64,000 nt of DNA. It comes from Gibbula magus (Eukaryota; Mollusca; Gastropoda; Trochida; Trochidae). The DNA lies in NCBI GenBank assembly GCA_936450465.1, contig OW388294.1, positions 992,001 through 1,056,000 on the forward strand, read 5' to 3'. Each line of letters begins with the position of its first letter. Position 1 is the stretch's first letter. Below are positions 24,754-38,480 of the stretch, one piece after another. The translations under genes were made by a program, and so were the position numbers. The notes below the pieces were generated by a model that did no database searches, was not told the origin of the DNA, and worked only from the letters and a program-made list of their open reading frames with translations.

Positions 24754-25115
24754 TTAATTGGGCAGTAGCACGTTTTTTGCAAAATGATTTTTTTCAAATT
24801 TCCTATTTTTAATGATAGTTGGTGTCATTTAAATTTGCTTAAGACGGTAAAACATTTTATTACACAAACCAATTATCCGTAGTAGTAATAAAGGTGTTGC
24901 GTATAAAGCAAAAACTGCATGGTGGCCATTTTATTGTGAACATAATTTATTATGTCGAATGACAAAAACGATTCACATGGCCTTACTGAGCAGTGTACGA
25001 TCATTTTTAACTTGATCTTCCGAAGAGATAAGGGTGTTTTACTATATGTAAAATTACTTTTCAAATACATTTCATCGACGTATTTGATCGAAAAAACGTG
25101 CTACTGCCCCTTTAA
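24754..25115 (-). mobile_element. TTAA-flanked MITE, copy 2 (inverted)
   Basis: Same family as 34-397 but in opposite orientation. TTAA lies at 24754-24757 and 25112-25115. The terminal repeats gggcagtagcacgt and acgtgctactgcccct are kept, with changes in the first two bases of the left end. Confidence 0.8.
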
Positions 25116-26480
25116 GGATCTTCGTCAACAGGTACAACTTGATAATATCTGTTATCATTGTTAAGATATCTATGGTTCTAAGATTACTATATTGCTGACA
25201 TTGGACACATTTAAGAGAATATCATGATGGACTTACACTTGACTCTAAACGTTCTTGAAACAATAAAAGCCTTTAAAAAGGCATGGTTGGAGGCATCTTG
25301 TTAAGGCTAAAATATATTATAAAAAGGATATGTATGTCATATGTACATATAGCAAAATGAAGCCTGCATTATGGTCATTTTGGGGGATAAAAGCTTTGAT
25401 TACTAATCAGACAATTAGTTATTCAATTCAAAAGTCGCAAATAAAAGAATTTCACCTCGATCATTTAAGTTTTGTATATGCTTTTCATTTTACATACATT
25501 ATTTATTCATAAATAAAATAAAATTTTATATTATATATAATCTATCATTTGAAAATGAAAGTGAACATTCAACTTCCCTGATTTATTTTAAAGCGCAACT
25601 CCCGGGTGCTTTTGCTCCAATTTTGAAGTAGGCCTATATTATGAATTTGATCAAAACGTTGTTGAGAGTTGTGTCATTGTTAGATTCCAGCAATATGAAT
25701 ATGTAGGCCTATTTTCCCTGAAACAAGCAGTCAACCATTTGTTAAACATTTGCAAATTTAAAGTGTACCAATTCGATTGATTATGAAGCATATTCTGTTT
25801 ATCTGTGGAAGGAAGGCATATGGACCTTTTTTAATACAAGGATAATGGCCCGCTATCCTCATGCTTAGTGCTATCAGTTTGGACATAAATATGGTTCTAT
25901 CCAATATGTGCTTATACATGTACAAGCTTCACTATCATTAATTCAATAACAGTACATTGAGTACCATTATGCAAGTCTGATTGGCATTGAAAATATTGAC
26001 AACTGAGTGGAAGGTTGGTGTGTTGATTGACAACCACTATTATCGTTTAGTATTTGCTTGCTCCGCGCGTATAACATTAGCTTGTAAAGTTTCTTGGATT
26101 TTCCGAAACTGCAGTGCGAAATTATGCACTTGAATTGGTCCATGTCTGCTCATGGAGGTGTAAAATAGCTTTGAATTGAAAAATCTTAGACTCAGAATAA
26201 CACAACGGTCGTTTCTATTTTAGATGTTTAGAAAAATCTCTTTTCGCAGTAAAAGGGGATAATTATTTTGGATAACCCACATGGTCACGTGGTTACAAAT
26301 TTGTTACAGCCGTGTTCGTTGGTCATATGCTTTTTCCAAAGTATGAAGAGGCCATGCATGATTGGTCGAAAGTTTATTTTGAATATTCCAACAGTAATAT
26401 AGCGTGAAATCCAACTGCGTATCAGGTTGGAGGCGGTTTGCGCCTCCAACCAATAAGTAAACCCGAATAACTTACTTCTG
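25116..26480. other. unit-2-specific stretch without a recognised gene
   Basis: Little of this matches the other units, so it is probably inserted or strongly diverged. A perfect 11-bp inverted repeat, ggttggaggcg with a 5-base loop, lies at 26425-26451. No transposase or other domain is visible. Confidence 0.45.
26425..26451. repeat. perfect hairpin, 11-bp arms
   Basis: The arms are ggttggaggcg and cgcctccaacc around gtttg. It is GC-rich in an AT-rich context. There is no associated gene, so a terminator role cannot be argued. Confidence 0.7.
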
Positions 26481-26599
26481 TTTTTGTATGACAACACTTG
26501 AGGCACAATGCACGTTTACAATATCTACCGATTCTATCTATACCTGTATAAGTGTTAAGTTCCAACCTGCAATTTGTCTAACACAGTCGAACACAAGGT

Positions 26600-26775
26600 T
26601 TACCTCCATGGCCTTCCTCCCATTGATTATGTTTACCTTACTTTACTGCGTTTGCTTTTGTAGCAAAGAACTCGAATAACGTGAATTCCTGCAATCAACT
26701 CCCGACATACCCAAGGGAAGGCGGCTCGTTACTGGATTTGCAGGTGTTAGTGTATTTATTGAGAAGCCAGACAAA
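26600..26775 (+). pseudogene. exon-like module N, copy 2 (decayed)
   Basis: A pyrimidine-rich run tttgcttttgtag ends at 26663, with a branch-like ctttact upstream, and is followed by the N exon homologue. The anchor-type ATG reads ATT. A continuous frame from ATG 26608 reads a short hydrophobic peptide, but it is not kept in other copies. Confidence 0.4.
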
Positions 26776-27000
26776 CTATTATTGACGAGATATCTCCTGT
26801 GGAAAGCTATATGGATGGTGACAATGTAGACAAGGATATTTAAGATACAAGAAAAGCAGCAAACCTTCTTGTTTACAGTAAACATACTCACCAGTGAGGA
26901 ATACACTACATCCAACTGAAATCTCAATGCTCTAAGTATGGCGTTATGTAATTTTCCAACTCCTCAAGATTGTATATAAGATACAAGAACAGCTATGCAC

Positions 27001-27116
27001 GGATTATCTGTCGAGAGTAAATTATTGTGATAAAGCGAGGAGTTTGACATAATAATTCACGAGGGACAGATAACTCGTAATTCCGAGCAACAAGTTGGTT
27101 ATTGTTTTGCTTAACC
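27001..27116. mobile_element. short palindromic insertion, possible MITE
   Basis: This segment replaces the module Q acceptor region present in other units. It carries imperfect inverted arms starting ttatctgtc (27004) and ending gacagataa (27073). It could be a small MITE or the product of a deletion with filler. Confidence 0.35.
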
Positions 27117-30100
27117 AGCGTAGTTAATATTGATATATCCAGAGTGGTTCTGCACGTTTAGTCATACTTCATTATTTATAGACAAAGAACTCAAAGACTC
27201 CGGGTATAATATATGAGGATCAATATGGCTTCTTAGACTGAAATATCTAGATGCATGTTAACACATTAATTTGTGCATTTTAAACTGTTTTCAGCGGACA
27301 ATTTTCCCAGCATAATCGTATCGTATCGGTAATCTCTGCTAATATGTTAATTGTGTAATAACTAGAGTATGAATTGTATAATTATCGCGACTAAACATAT
27401 ATTATATCTTAGATTGCAAAATCAGTGATTATCTATTTCATATGTTGCTTGGTCCTCATTTCCTAATCATTTTACTTGAGATGAACCACACAAACACATT
27501 TATATTACTTTTCTGATGTTGATAAATTAAAAAAGAACAAACTTCCTTTCATATCATACAAGCGCAAACAATGAGTATATTATAACATTTGTATTCAATG
27601 ATTGAAGTTACGTTTAAGAGTTAGAATCACGAAAACTACTTTATGACCGCTGATAATTTTCATAATTTAATCTATAGTTTTGTTCTTGTAATTTCTTTTG
27701 GGAGTTTTTGGCCTTAGATAAACAACTGTTATAGAAAACTCGGCACTTTTGTTTTACACATGTTTACACTCAACTCGGGATATAATTCTAGTGTTGCACA
27801 ACATATAAAATATTAACTCACCTTTGAATGAAATATAAATATAAAATAAGCTTTATTTGCGGTAAGGCTATGTCAAGTTGAAAATCGTTTACAGACAAAC
27901 AATGACCTTGGAAGAGAAAATCTGCACAATGCATTCTCCAGAGACTATGATATGAAAGGAACTTAACACTCAGATTGTGTAGGTGACTGCACTGTGATGT
28001 TCTGTCAAATCAATTAACCTCAATAGGAAACTAACAAATGCGACGGTAAGAGACAATACCTTTACGTTACATAATTTCAATTTTATTTAGGGTATTTAAA
28101 CACTGTAAAATATCATAATTTAATAGTAACACAGCCTCCATTCAATTACATCAAGCTACTTATAATTACCCACAATGAAGTCATATGAAGTATATACATT
28201 ATCTGTTGGACAATCGCGAGGTTAACTGTTAGATCCTTCATCACAAACTAGTATTGTAATCATAAGAGGCGAACACTTTAGCTTTAAGTAAGTAATTGAT
28301 TAAGTAAATGCTCGTTATCTGATGAATTTGTTTGGGACGGATGTATAAAGAAAACCTGTACCATTGAACAACTGAAACACTATGAGTCTTGACTGACTTT
28401 ATTTATTTTAAAATATGCAGAATAGGTCGGAAACCACATGCTTTCATTCTTTCAGTCTAAGTCTAAGTGTTTGTGAATTTTGCTTTTACCTTAGACTTTT
28501 ACAAAACCAAATGAATACTTCAATTATGTATTCAACCTTTCGATGGATGCACAACATTGCACCCAACAACATTGACACGTGAAAATATCAAATGCATCGC
28601 AAAATAAACCTGTGGTTAACACTTCTGAGGAACTGGAAAGAAAACAGTAAATATATACAGTTATGACGTGTGTTCAGGAGTAACAGCCAAACAGAGTCGA
28701 TAGACAAATATATATAGACGAAGTGAAGGGATGGACGAATATTGCTCAACTGAAAATGGTACCACATCAATATACCTCAAAAGATGACTTTCCAACCAAC
28801 ATACACATACAGTATATACATTGACATGGTATTTTCATCTGATTTGTTATGATTGCACGCTTGTAAAGTATGCAATATTAATAATATTTATGAATGATGT
28901 TCCCATCCCATAGCTTTGTCCTTAGTCGATGACTGAAGTTAATACTGTTGCCTCATTCAGGTGCCTGGTATATGGTTGGTGAAATGTCGACTATCGACGA
29001 CCAGACCACCGTAATGCTTAACGATATGGGTAATGATATGTTTTAATTCACAGCAGGATACACAGAACACAGAAAAGTCAATTTTCATTCACTGCAGTAA
29101 AGCATGAAATAACAACAGATGAAACGTAGTTTGACAGTCACAGTTTACACACACATGCCTACAGCAAGATCCTGAAATAGTGAGAATACCGGAAGTTCAA
29201 CCTTCGTTCCTTATTGACAGCAGAGTTATAACGTTACTTGCGTCGCTTCTGGAGCAGTGAATCGTTGAGAGGGAATAACATATATAATTGAATTTGAGAT
29301 ATAGTGTGCATTGAATTGTTCATTTCTGAAAACCATCCGAATATTTCAATGTAATATGTTACGTGTGCCTGCTTGTTCACAAACAGTTTCGATTTTTTTA
29401 TGATCAAAATAACACAGACATATTTAAATTTTATAACTTATAATTTTCTGAAAATATTTGCTCAACTGTTATAGACATTACAAAAAGGTTCGCAAATCTG
29501 AGTCGATTTGAAAAAGTGAATGACAGAGTGAATTGGACAATTAATACCAAATGACTACTGAACTGAGAACTTCATCGTAATTACTAAATTTATAGTATCA
29601 TATTGTTTTTTAGAATATGTCCCCCAGCAGCACCGATTAAAATGGCCTGTAAAATCGGATATCGACTTTAGAGAGTGTTCCTTGTTGACACAAATGCCAG
29701 ACATATTAACAAAATTGGTAACCACACTGTGCGTAAATGCAATTTGACAAATGAAATGTTGCATATCTGCAAGAACTGCTTTTGGGCATTCACCTGATGT
29801 AACACATATATAGAAACAATACCTGTGATAAAATCCATCTCTCCATTCAACAAGCAGATCAAATATTCAATCAGTTACTGACTTGAAGTGTCTACAGAGA
29901 AAACCGCAGCCGTGATCAAAAGCAAATAACCTGCTTATCAGGTTCACAACAGTAACACCATTCATACCAACCTTTAACCCTATCGAAAGAATTTACATTC
30001 AGTCTCGTTGAACATCTGACATCAATATAACCGCTCCTAATGATAACCTTCTCCTTAAAGTGTTTACTGTAATGAAATGTATAGCACCTTCCTCATTAAC

Positions 30101-30937
30101 AGAATCCTTCTCCTTATAATGTTACTGCAATGACATCTTTCTTTTAAAACACCCTCCTCATTAACAGAATTAGTGCTCGTCTCGTAAACCATGGAATTGA
30201 ACACGCCGAGCTGGCGGATCTGATCACTCGTCAGTACTGTTTTAAACGTCTTCGAGTGGAAATCTGTCATGTCGTGACAAAACAAAGGTATATGTCTGTC
30301 TTTCCCATGATAAATAAATCCTTGTAGAAATACTCTCTTCTTAGTGATAAACTTTACAAAAATGATATATACTTGTTTCAATAACAATTTCTCTCCATTG
30401 TAGCAGTTATATCTCTGCCACATTTAAAAAATGATGGATATTCTAAACTATACACTCCAGATTATATAATAGAAAACAATAGATATGTTGACGACAAAGA
30501 TACAATTTGTGTATACAATTACTGTGGCTCTCGGAGGCGAATGGTGCCCTTGATGAGATCCTTGCAGAAGTTTTATTTTTGTTGTAGATGACCTCGTCAA
30601 AGCTACTATGATGGAATATTATCATATTATCATCAGAGATATTTAAGAGGGGACATTTACGTATTGCATAATGAAATAAGCAGTCCCTTTATGCAGTCTA
30701 GATGAAAGTCTTTATCCTGATTCGATGATTATGAACGGTTATCAGAAAGATCTGACCATATGACAGAGTACAATGCTCTGTATCTATATATTGCGTAAAT
30801 ATTTAACCTTGTATAAAAAATGGTCGAGTTTCGAAACCTTATACTGTACCTGCGTGAATCTGATCATACTGTTTACATGCAGGTAGGGCCACAAAAGGTT
30901 ATGCCAATCCTTACAACCTTCGAGTATATACATTGTG

Positions 30938-32652
30938 TACCGTCACTGTGTGCGGACAGTGCTTACCCTTTATATACTGTTATATAGATTACTACTGTCA
31001 CTGTATGAGGACAGTGCTTACCCTTTATATACTGTTATATAGATTACTGCTGTCACTGTATGAGGACAGTGCTTACCCTTTATATACTGTTATATAGATT
31101 ACTACTGTCACTGTATGAGGACAGTGCTTACCCTTTATATACTGTTATATAGATTACTGCTGGCGCTGTATGAGGACAGTGCTTACCCTTTATATACTGT
31201 TATATAGATTACTGCTGTCACTGTATGAGGACAGTGCTTACCCTTTATATACTGTTATATAGATTACTACTGTCACTGTATGAGGACAGTGCTTACGCTT
31301 TATATACTGTTATATAGATTACTGCTGGCGCTGTATGAGGACAGTGCTTACCCTTTATATACTGTTATATAGATTACTGCTGTCACTGTATGAGGACAGT
31401 TCTTACCCTTTATATACTGTTATATAGATTACTGCTGTCACTGTATGAGGACAGTGCTTACCCTTTATATACTGTTATATAGATTACTGCTGTCACTGTA
31501 TGAGGACAGTGCTTACCCTTTATATACTGTTATATAGATTACTGCTGTCACTGTATGAGGACAGTGCTTACCCTTTATATACTGTTATATAGATTACTAC
31601 TGTCACTGTATGAGGACAGTGCTTACCCTTTATATACTGTTATATAGATTACTGCTGTCACTGTATGAGGACAGTGCTTACCCTTTATATACTGTTATAT
31701 AGATTACTGCTGTCACTGTATGAGGACAGTGCTTACCCTTTATATACTGTTATATAGATTACTGCTGTCACTGTATGAGGACAGTGCTTACCCTTTTTTA
31801 CTGTTATATAGATTACTGCTGTCACTGTATGAGGACAGTGCTTACCCTTTATATACTGTTATATAGATTACTGCTGGCGCTGTATGAGGACAGTGCTTAC
31901 CCTTTATATACTGTTATATAGATTACTGCTGGCGCTGTATGAGGACAGTGCTTACCCTTTATATACTGTTATATAGATTACTGCTGTCACTGTATGAGGA
32001 CAGTGCTTACCCTTTATATACTGTTATATAGATTACTGCTGGCGCTGTATGAGGACAGTGCTTACCCTTTATATACTGTTATATAGATTACTGCTGTCAC
32101 TGTATGAGGACAGTGCTTACCCTTTATATACTGTTATATAGATTACTGCTGGCGCTGTATGAGGACAGTGCTTACCCTTTATATACTGTTATATAGATTA
32201 CTACTGTCACTGTATGAGGACAGTGCTTACCCTTTATATACTGTTATATAGATTACTGCTGTCACTGTATGAGGACAGTGCTTACCCTTTATATACTGTT
32301 ATATAGATTACTACTGTCACTGTATGCGGACAGTGCTTACCCTTTATATACTGTTATATAGATTACTGCTGTCACTGTATGCGGACAGTGCTTACCCTTT
32401 ATATACTGTTATAAAGATTACTACTGTCACTGTATGCGGACAGTGCTTACCCTTTATATACTGTTATATAGATTACTACTGTCACTGTATGGGGACAGTG
32501 CTTACCCTTTATATACTGTTATATAGATTACTACTGTCACTGTATGCGGACAGTGCTTACCCTTTATATACTGTTATATAGATTACTACTGTCACTGTAT
32601 GCGGACAGTGCTTACCCTTTATATACTGTTATATAGATTACTGCTGGCGCTG
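30938..32652. repeat. 55-bp satellite, about 31 copies
   Basis: A regular 55-bp period with the unit containing gtatgaggacagtgcttacc and ctgttatatagattact. Sub-variants alternate tgtcactg and tggcgctg. The last copies carry tatgcggac in place of tatgaggac, removing an in-frame TGA and creating the spurious open frame at 32324-32581. A single diverged unit sits at 2279-2345 and at 20572-20645. Confidence 0.95.
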
Positions 32653-33530
32653 CATGGACATATCCTACTATTTCACTTTTTTGTTACATGATGAAGCGAT
32701 ACGGGTCATTTTATAGATCAGCAATAGGTGTACAAAATGAGAGTGTTATTCTTACACATCCACTAGTTTATTATTCTAATTGTGCACCTTTAACACTTAC
32801 ATAATTATCTAAGGGAGCTAGTCATAATGATAATCACATGAGGCCTCCTTTTAGCGAATTTTGTAAAACTGAACAGAAGGTAGCATAGATCATTTGGCTT
32901 TTACTGGTTATTTGTAGAACATAGAGAAGGGTACTACATTATCGTATCGTTGACACATCAAATAGAAAGGATATCCCTTCTCATTACTTACAAGACAATA
33001 AACACAAGGGTTCCTATAATGAGTATCTATAACTGGACCACAGTGTTACACACGATCCACTAACATCTGTGTAAGTCTACACTTCCTGTCATTACAAACC
33101 TTGATGTTTACTGTAGCTAAAGGTTATCAATCAGTAAGTTCGAGAGGTTCCCTATCAAATGTCAGGGCCAGGAAGCAACGGTCAGGGTAGGTAACAAACT
33201 GAGGTCAGTAGAGCAAAGGAGACATGCAAAGTAGTTAAAATAAAACAATTGCGTCATAGAATGAATACTCAAACATTATTTCTACATAATATGTCTTGCT
33301 GAATTCGATCACGAGTACAATGTGTAAAACATTTGCCTGCTTTACCGAATTGTTGAAACAAATTTGAAAGGAGACAAGTATAAAACGTTTGTCTCAATGA
33401 GTAACAGCTATCAAGTTGAAATAGGTGTAAATAACAATTTTAGACAGTTGCAAACCTAAAGAAAAGTTTATGGATGCTCGACTTCTTTATTTCTCTTCCA
33501 GTGTAGCAAGATAATCTCATTAAAAGCATG

Positions 33531-34213
33531 ACGAAGCAATAAACGTGTTAGCACACGGTTTAGTTTAGCTGATGTAATTACGTTTACTGGATAATGTAAC
33601 GAAGCAATAAACTTGTTAGCACACAGTTTAGTTTAGCTGATGTAATTACGTTTACTGGATAATGTAACGAAGCAATAAGCTTGTTAGCACACAGTTTAGT
33701 TTAGCTGATGTAATTACGTTTACTGGGTAATGTAACGAAGCAATAAGCTTGTTAGCACACAGTTTAGTTTAGCTGATGTAATTACGTTTACTGGGTAATG
33801 TAACGAAGCAATAAGCTTGTTAGCACACAGTTTAGTTTAGCTGATGTAATTACGTTTACTGGATAATGTAACGAAGCAATAAGCTTGTTAGCACACAGTT
33901 TAGTTTAGCTGATGTAATTACGTTTACTGGGTAATGTAACGAAGCAATAAGCTTGTTAGCACACAGTTTAGTTTAGCTGATGTAATTACGTTTACTGGGT
34001 AATGTAACGAAGCAATAAGCTTGTTAGCACACAGTTTAGTTTAGCTGATGTAATTACGTTTACTGGGTAATGTAACGAAGCAATAAGCTTGTTAGCACAC
34101 AGTTTAGTTTAGCTGATGTAATTACGTTTACTGGATAATGTAACGAAGCAATAAGCTTGTTAGCACACAGTTTAGTTTAGCTGATGTAATTACGTTTACT
34201 GGATAATGTAACG
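33531..34213. repeat. 68-bp satellite, ten copies
   Basis: Ten near-identical 68-bp units starting acgaagcaataa and containing ttagctgatgtaattacg. The unit-1 counterpart (3536-3625) has about one copy followed by the same right flank (gtaacgaagcataa). Confidence 0.95.
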
Positions 34214-34387
34214 AAGCATAACGAACGCCTGTACCTCATTTTATTTAATACAGACATGTCAAGGTGACATAAAGCAACATATTTATACTTGAATACTACC
34301 CCTTTTTACCCTCTAACAAGATAATTAATTTTCGGAAGTGTTTCATTTCAAAGTGAATAAATATGAAATTGTATAAAGTAGGCTCAA

Positions 34388-34800
34388 GTATCGTACTACT
34401 TTGTAGAATATAGTATACATTATGGTTACACTTTGTACAGCACAGTATGCAATATAGTCATACTTTGTACAATATAGTATACATTATGGTTACACTTTGT
34501 ACAGCACAGTATGCAATATAGTCATACTTTGTACAATATAGTATACATTATGGTTACATTTGTACAGCACAGTATGCAATATAGTCATACTTTGTACAGT
34601 ATAGTATGCAATATAGTCATACTTTGTACAGCACAGTATGCAATATAGTCATACTTTGTACAGTATAGTATGCAGTATGTTAATACTTTGCACAGTGTAG
34701 TAGGTAGTATATATAGTAAAACGTGGTACAGTACAGTGAAACATTGTACAGTAATGTAATACATTGAACAGTACAGTAATACTTTGTACAGTATATAACC
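34388..34800. repeat. 64-bp repeat with about 32-bp half units, decaying rightwards
   Basis: Alternating half units tactttgtacaatatagta and ctttgtacagcacagtatgc give a 64-bp period at 34390-34680, then degenerate to about 34800. The unit-1 counterpart is 3780-3905. Minus-strand frames here (for example 34585-35007) are repeat artefacts. Confidence 0.8.
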
Positions 34801-36088
34801 GATGTGCTTATGTAGCTTTGCCTGATAAGTATAAGTAGTATATCGGGTGGTACCACGTCTACAGAAGTGCCATTTTGCATGTAGACGGTTTAACCGTTGG
34901 TATATGCTTATTTTAAAATCAAATACATGAAATGGCAAGTACGTTAACAGCCCAACATCAAAGTCAGCTTCAGTGTTACAGTTGTTAAGTTTGCTTCGTA
35001 ATACCAATACTAATGATACGACATTTTAACATTTGCAAGTTGTTTTTGCAACAGAACAGGCTGTGTTATTTAAACACGGAATTTTCACTAAGGTGACATG
35101 ACCGCTCAGCGCTAATTACCAGTAAGTAACAGTAAAGTAACAGATGTTAGCAGAAACATGATCCAGCTCAATTTTCTCGTCCAATTTTCAAAACTGTGAA
35201 CTTAATATAACATTGTAAATGTCATGCTGATAAGTTTAACATGCAGGTTCCATTGCTGAAAAGTGCAATGCCTCACAGTGAATAAGAAAACAAATCTTCT
35301 ACAGGTTAGGTACTGGGAATAGTACATTTTTGTGACCTTGAAATTACAAAATTCTACAAGATATTTCAATCCACGAGCGATGCATATGCCTGAAATAGGA
35401 TAATGACATGTTTGTATTCGGTAAACAATGCTCATCAACGTACAATACATCTAAATTGCTAAAATATGACACTTCCGTTAAAAAGTTTTGATAGATTAAA
35501 ATATACAATACCTTGATGTTCAATATCTTTTATTTCCCCCAGGCGTGAACTCCATGGTTAGTTGTGATCTGTGAAAGGAGAAAAGAAAAGTAAAACATGG
35601 ATATAGGATAGAGCGAAAACTTATTATGAATATATCTTAGATGAAAATGCAACAAAATAAAGTATCTCAAGTATAGATAAAACTATTCAATTTCCATTTC
35701 AATGGGAAACTCAGTTTTTCAAATTGCCAAAGGAATGAACGGGCAATACCTAAGACGATCTTACCACCTACCTAACATAGTCAATAATGTAAAATGTGTA
35801 AGTGTTGCTCAGAGAATTACCATCATGATAAATTAGCGTTCGTTCCAATCAGACTTCTAGTTGTCAAGGTTACAAAAAACAACAAAATATAACATATACC
35901 ACCAGTGAAATCCCTGCATTGCAGAAAAATAAAACCTATCTCACATCATCTTGTTTACCAACACCAGTGATGTTTACATTTCTTTAATGACAAGTTTGTG
36001 GTGGTGAACGCTGTGAAATTGTAACTTAGAGAACTAAATAAATATTTGAAGAAGTATCATAACCACTTTATTATGGAACCTCCTACAA

Positions 36089-37911
36089 CTTTGTATCCAT
36101 GCATAGCTTGTACGCGGAGAAGCGGGTGTGCAGTAATATATGCTCCAGCGGGTGTGCAGTAATATGTGCTCCCTTTGTATCCATGTATAGCTTGTACGCG
36201 GAGAAGTGGGTGTGCAGTAATATATGCTCCCTTTGTATCCATGCATATCTTGTACGCGGAGAAGCGGGTGTGCAGTAATATATGCTCCCTTTGTATCCAT
36301 GTATAGCTTGTACGCGGAGAAGCGGGTGTGCAGTAATATATGCTCCCTTTGTATCCATGTATAGCTTGTACGCGGAGAAGCGGGTGTGCAGTAATATATG
36401 CTCCCTTTGTATCCATGTATAGCTTGTACGCGGAGAAGCGGGTGTGCAGTAATATATGCTCCCTTTGTATCCATGTATAGCTTGTACGCGGAGAAGCGGG
36501 TGTGCAGTAATATATGCTCCCTTTGTATCCATGTATAGCTTGTACGCGGAGAAGCGGGTGTGCAGTAATATATGCTCCCTTTGTATCCATGTACAGCCTG
36601 TACGCGGAGAAGTGGGTGTGCAGTAATATATGCTCCCTTTGTATCCATGCATATCTTGTACGCGGAGAAGCGGGTGTGCAGTAATATATGCTCCCTTTGT
36701 ATCCATGTATAGCTTGTACGCGGAGAAGCGGGTGTGCAGTAATATATGCTCCCTTTGTATCCATGTATAGCTTGTACGCGGAGAAGCGGGTGTGCAGTAA
36801 TATATGCTCCCTTTGTATCCATGTATAGCTTGTACGCGGAGAAGCGGGTGAGCAGTAATATATGCTCCCTTTGTATCCATGTATAGCTTGTACGCGGAGA
36901 AGCGGGTGTGCAGTAATATATGCTCCCTTTGTATCCATGTATAGCTTGTACGCGGAGAAGCGGGTGTGCAGTAATATATGCTCCCTTTGTATCCATGTAT
37001 AGCTTGTACGCGGAGAAGTGGGTGTGCAGTAATATATGCTCCCTTTGTATCCATGTACAGCCTGTACGCGGAGAAGTGGGTGTGCAGTAATATATGCTCC
37101 CTTTGTATCCATGTATAGCTTGTACACGGAGAAGCGGGTGTGCAGTAATATATGCTCCCTTTGTATCCATGCATAGCTTGTACGCGGAGAAGCGGGTTTG
37201 CAGTAATATATGCTCCCTTTGTATCCATGCATAGCTTGTACGTGGAGAAGCGGGTGTGCAGTAATATATGCTCCCTTTGTATCCATGTATAGCTTGTACG
37301 CGGAGAAGCGGGTGTGCAGTAATATATGCTCCCTTTGTATCCATGTATAGCTTGTACTCGGAGAAGCGGGTGTGCAGTAATATATGCTCCCTTTGTATCC
37401 ATGTATAGCTTGTACTCGGAGAAGCGGGTGTGCAGTAATATATGCTCCCTTTGTATCCATGTATAGCTTGTACGCGGAGAAGCGGATGTGCAGTAATATA
37501 TGCTCCCTTTGTATCCATGTATAGCTTGTACGCGGAGAAGCGGGTGTGCAGTAATATATGCTCCCTTTGTATCCATGCATAGCTTGTACGCGGTGAAGCG
37601 GGTGTGCAGTAATATATGCTCCCTTTGTATCCATGTATAGCTTGTACGCGGAGAAGCGGGTGTGCAGTAATATATGCTCCCTTTGTATCCATGTATAGCT
37701 TGTACTCGGAGAAGCGGGTGTGCAGTTATATATGCTCCCTTTGTATCCATGTATAGCTTGTACGCGGAGAAGCGGGTGTGCAGTTATATATGCTCCCTTT
37801 GTATTCATGTATAGCTTGTACGCGGAGAAGCGGGTGTGCAGTAATATATGCTCCCTTTGTATCCATGCATAGCTTGTACGCGGAGAAGCGGGTGTGCAGT
37901 AATATATGCTC
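36089..37911. repeat. 58-bp satellite, about 31 copies, open in all minus frames
   Basis: The unit is gctccctttgtatccatgta followed by 38 further bases. The second unit is partly truncated. No stop occurs in any of the three minus-strand phases, so three overlapping frames of 552-625 codons exist, all reading the same 58-residue repeat because 58 is not a multiple of three. Stop-codon absence here follows from the monomer, not from selection on a protein. No counterpart was seen in the other units. Confidence 0.95.
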
Positions 37912-38480
37912 AGCTGCAAAAGAAACCTCCCCATATTTTAAGAGAGTATGACTGAAATATTACTTTTGGAGAAAGTAGATTCTGAATGGATTTGCCAGAC
38001 ACCTGTTTTGTGGAAAAGCATCCATGTTTTCATGTTTGTTCAAATACACTTAGGTGCAGAAATTGCCTTTTCAAGAAGTTGTTTGGCAACAATGTTTGAT
38101 ATTTAAGTTTTAAAAAAAATAAAAATTCAAAATGTATTGAATAAAATATGGTGTTGACATATAGAACCTTCTTCGATTTAGATTTATTGGCGAAACGTCA
38201 CAGGACAAGCAAAAAATCGCGTTTTGATGTTTCTATCTTGTCTAGTTCAGAAGATTCCAAAAACGACGTTTTATTAAAACATTTTTTTTCAGAAATATGA
38301 ACAAATAATGTTTTTAAAACTCCTATCGTTGGGTTCTAAAATCATGAGGTAATGCTTTTTCAGTCATATTTATCACCCGTTGTTTGAAATATCTTGTATT
38401 TTGTATGGGGACGTTTATTTTTCACGGGAGTTTTATGACTAACTCAGATGGTTAAAATTAAAAAAGTAAGCATCCACCTA
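37912..38480. other. stretch without a recognised gene
   Basis: AT-rich sequence right of the 58-bp satellite that does not match other units. No domain or RNA gene is visible. Confidence 0.4.

Larger units (their letters stand above)
20050..30419 (+). repeat. segmental duplication unit 2
   Basis: Paralogue of unit 1, 10.4 kb long. It contains the same start anchor (20050-20560), a single diverged copy of the 55-bp satellite segment (20572-20645), the 5940-type anchor at 22500 and the 6440-type anchor at 22870. It also has module N at 26600, the 9570-type anchor at 27610 and the closing anchor at 29960-30250. Its middle is mosaic: a 12040-type anchor and module N-b lie at 23580-24220, between two copies of the 6800-type anchor. 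Between the listed features I see only AT-rich sequence without recognisable genes. Confidence 0.75.

Noticed and set aside
32324..32581. 85-codon plus-strand repeat protein
   Set aside because: Created by satellite variants that lack one TGA. The rest of the array is closed.
30938..32652. CRISPR-like regular repeat array
   Set aside because: Units are contiguous with no variable spacers and the DNA is eukaryotic. It is a satellite.
34585..35007. 140-codon minus-strand frame rich in Tyr and Cys
   Set aside because: Translation of the 64-bp repeat and its decayed flank.
36034..37934. Three overlapping minus-strand frames of 552-625 codons
   Set aside because: All are produced by a 58-bp satellite lacking stops in every minus phase. 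No domain, no flanking gene structure.
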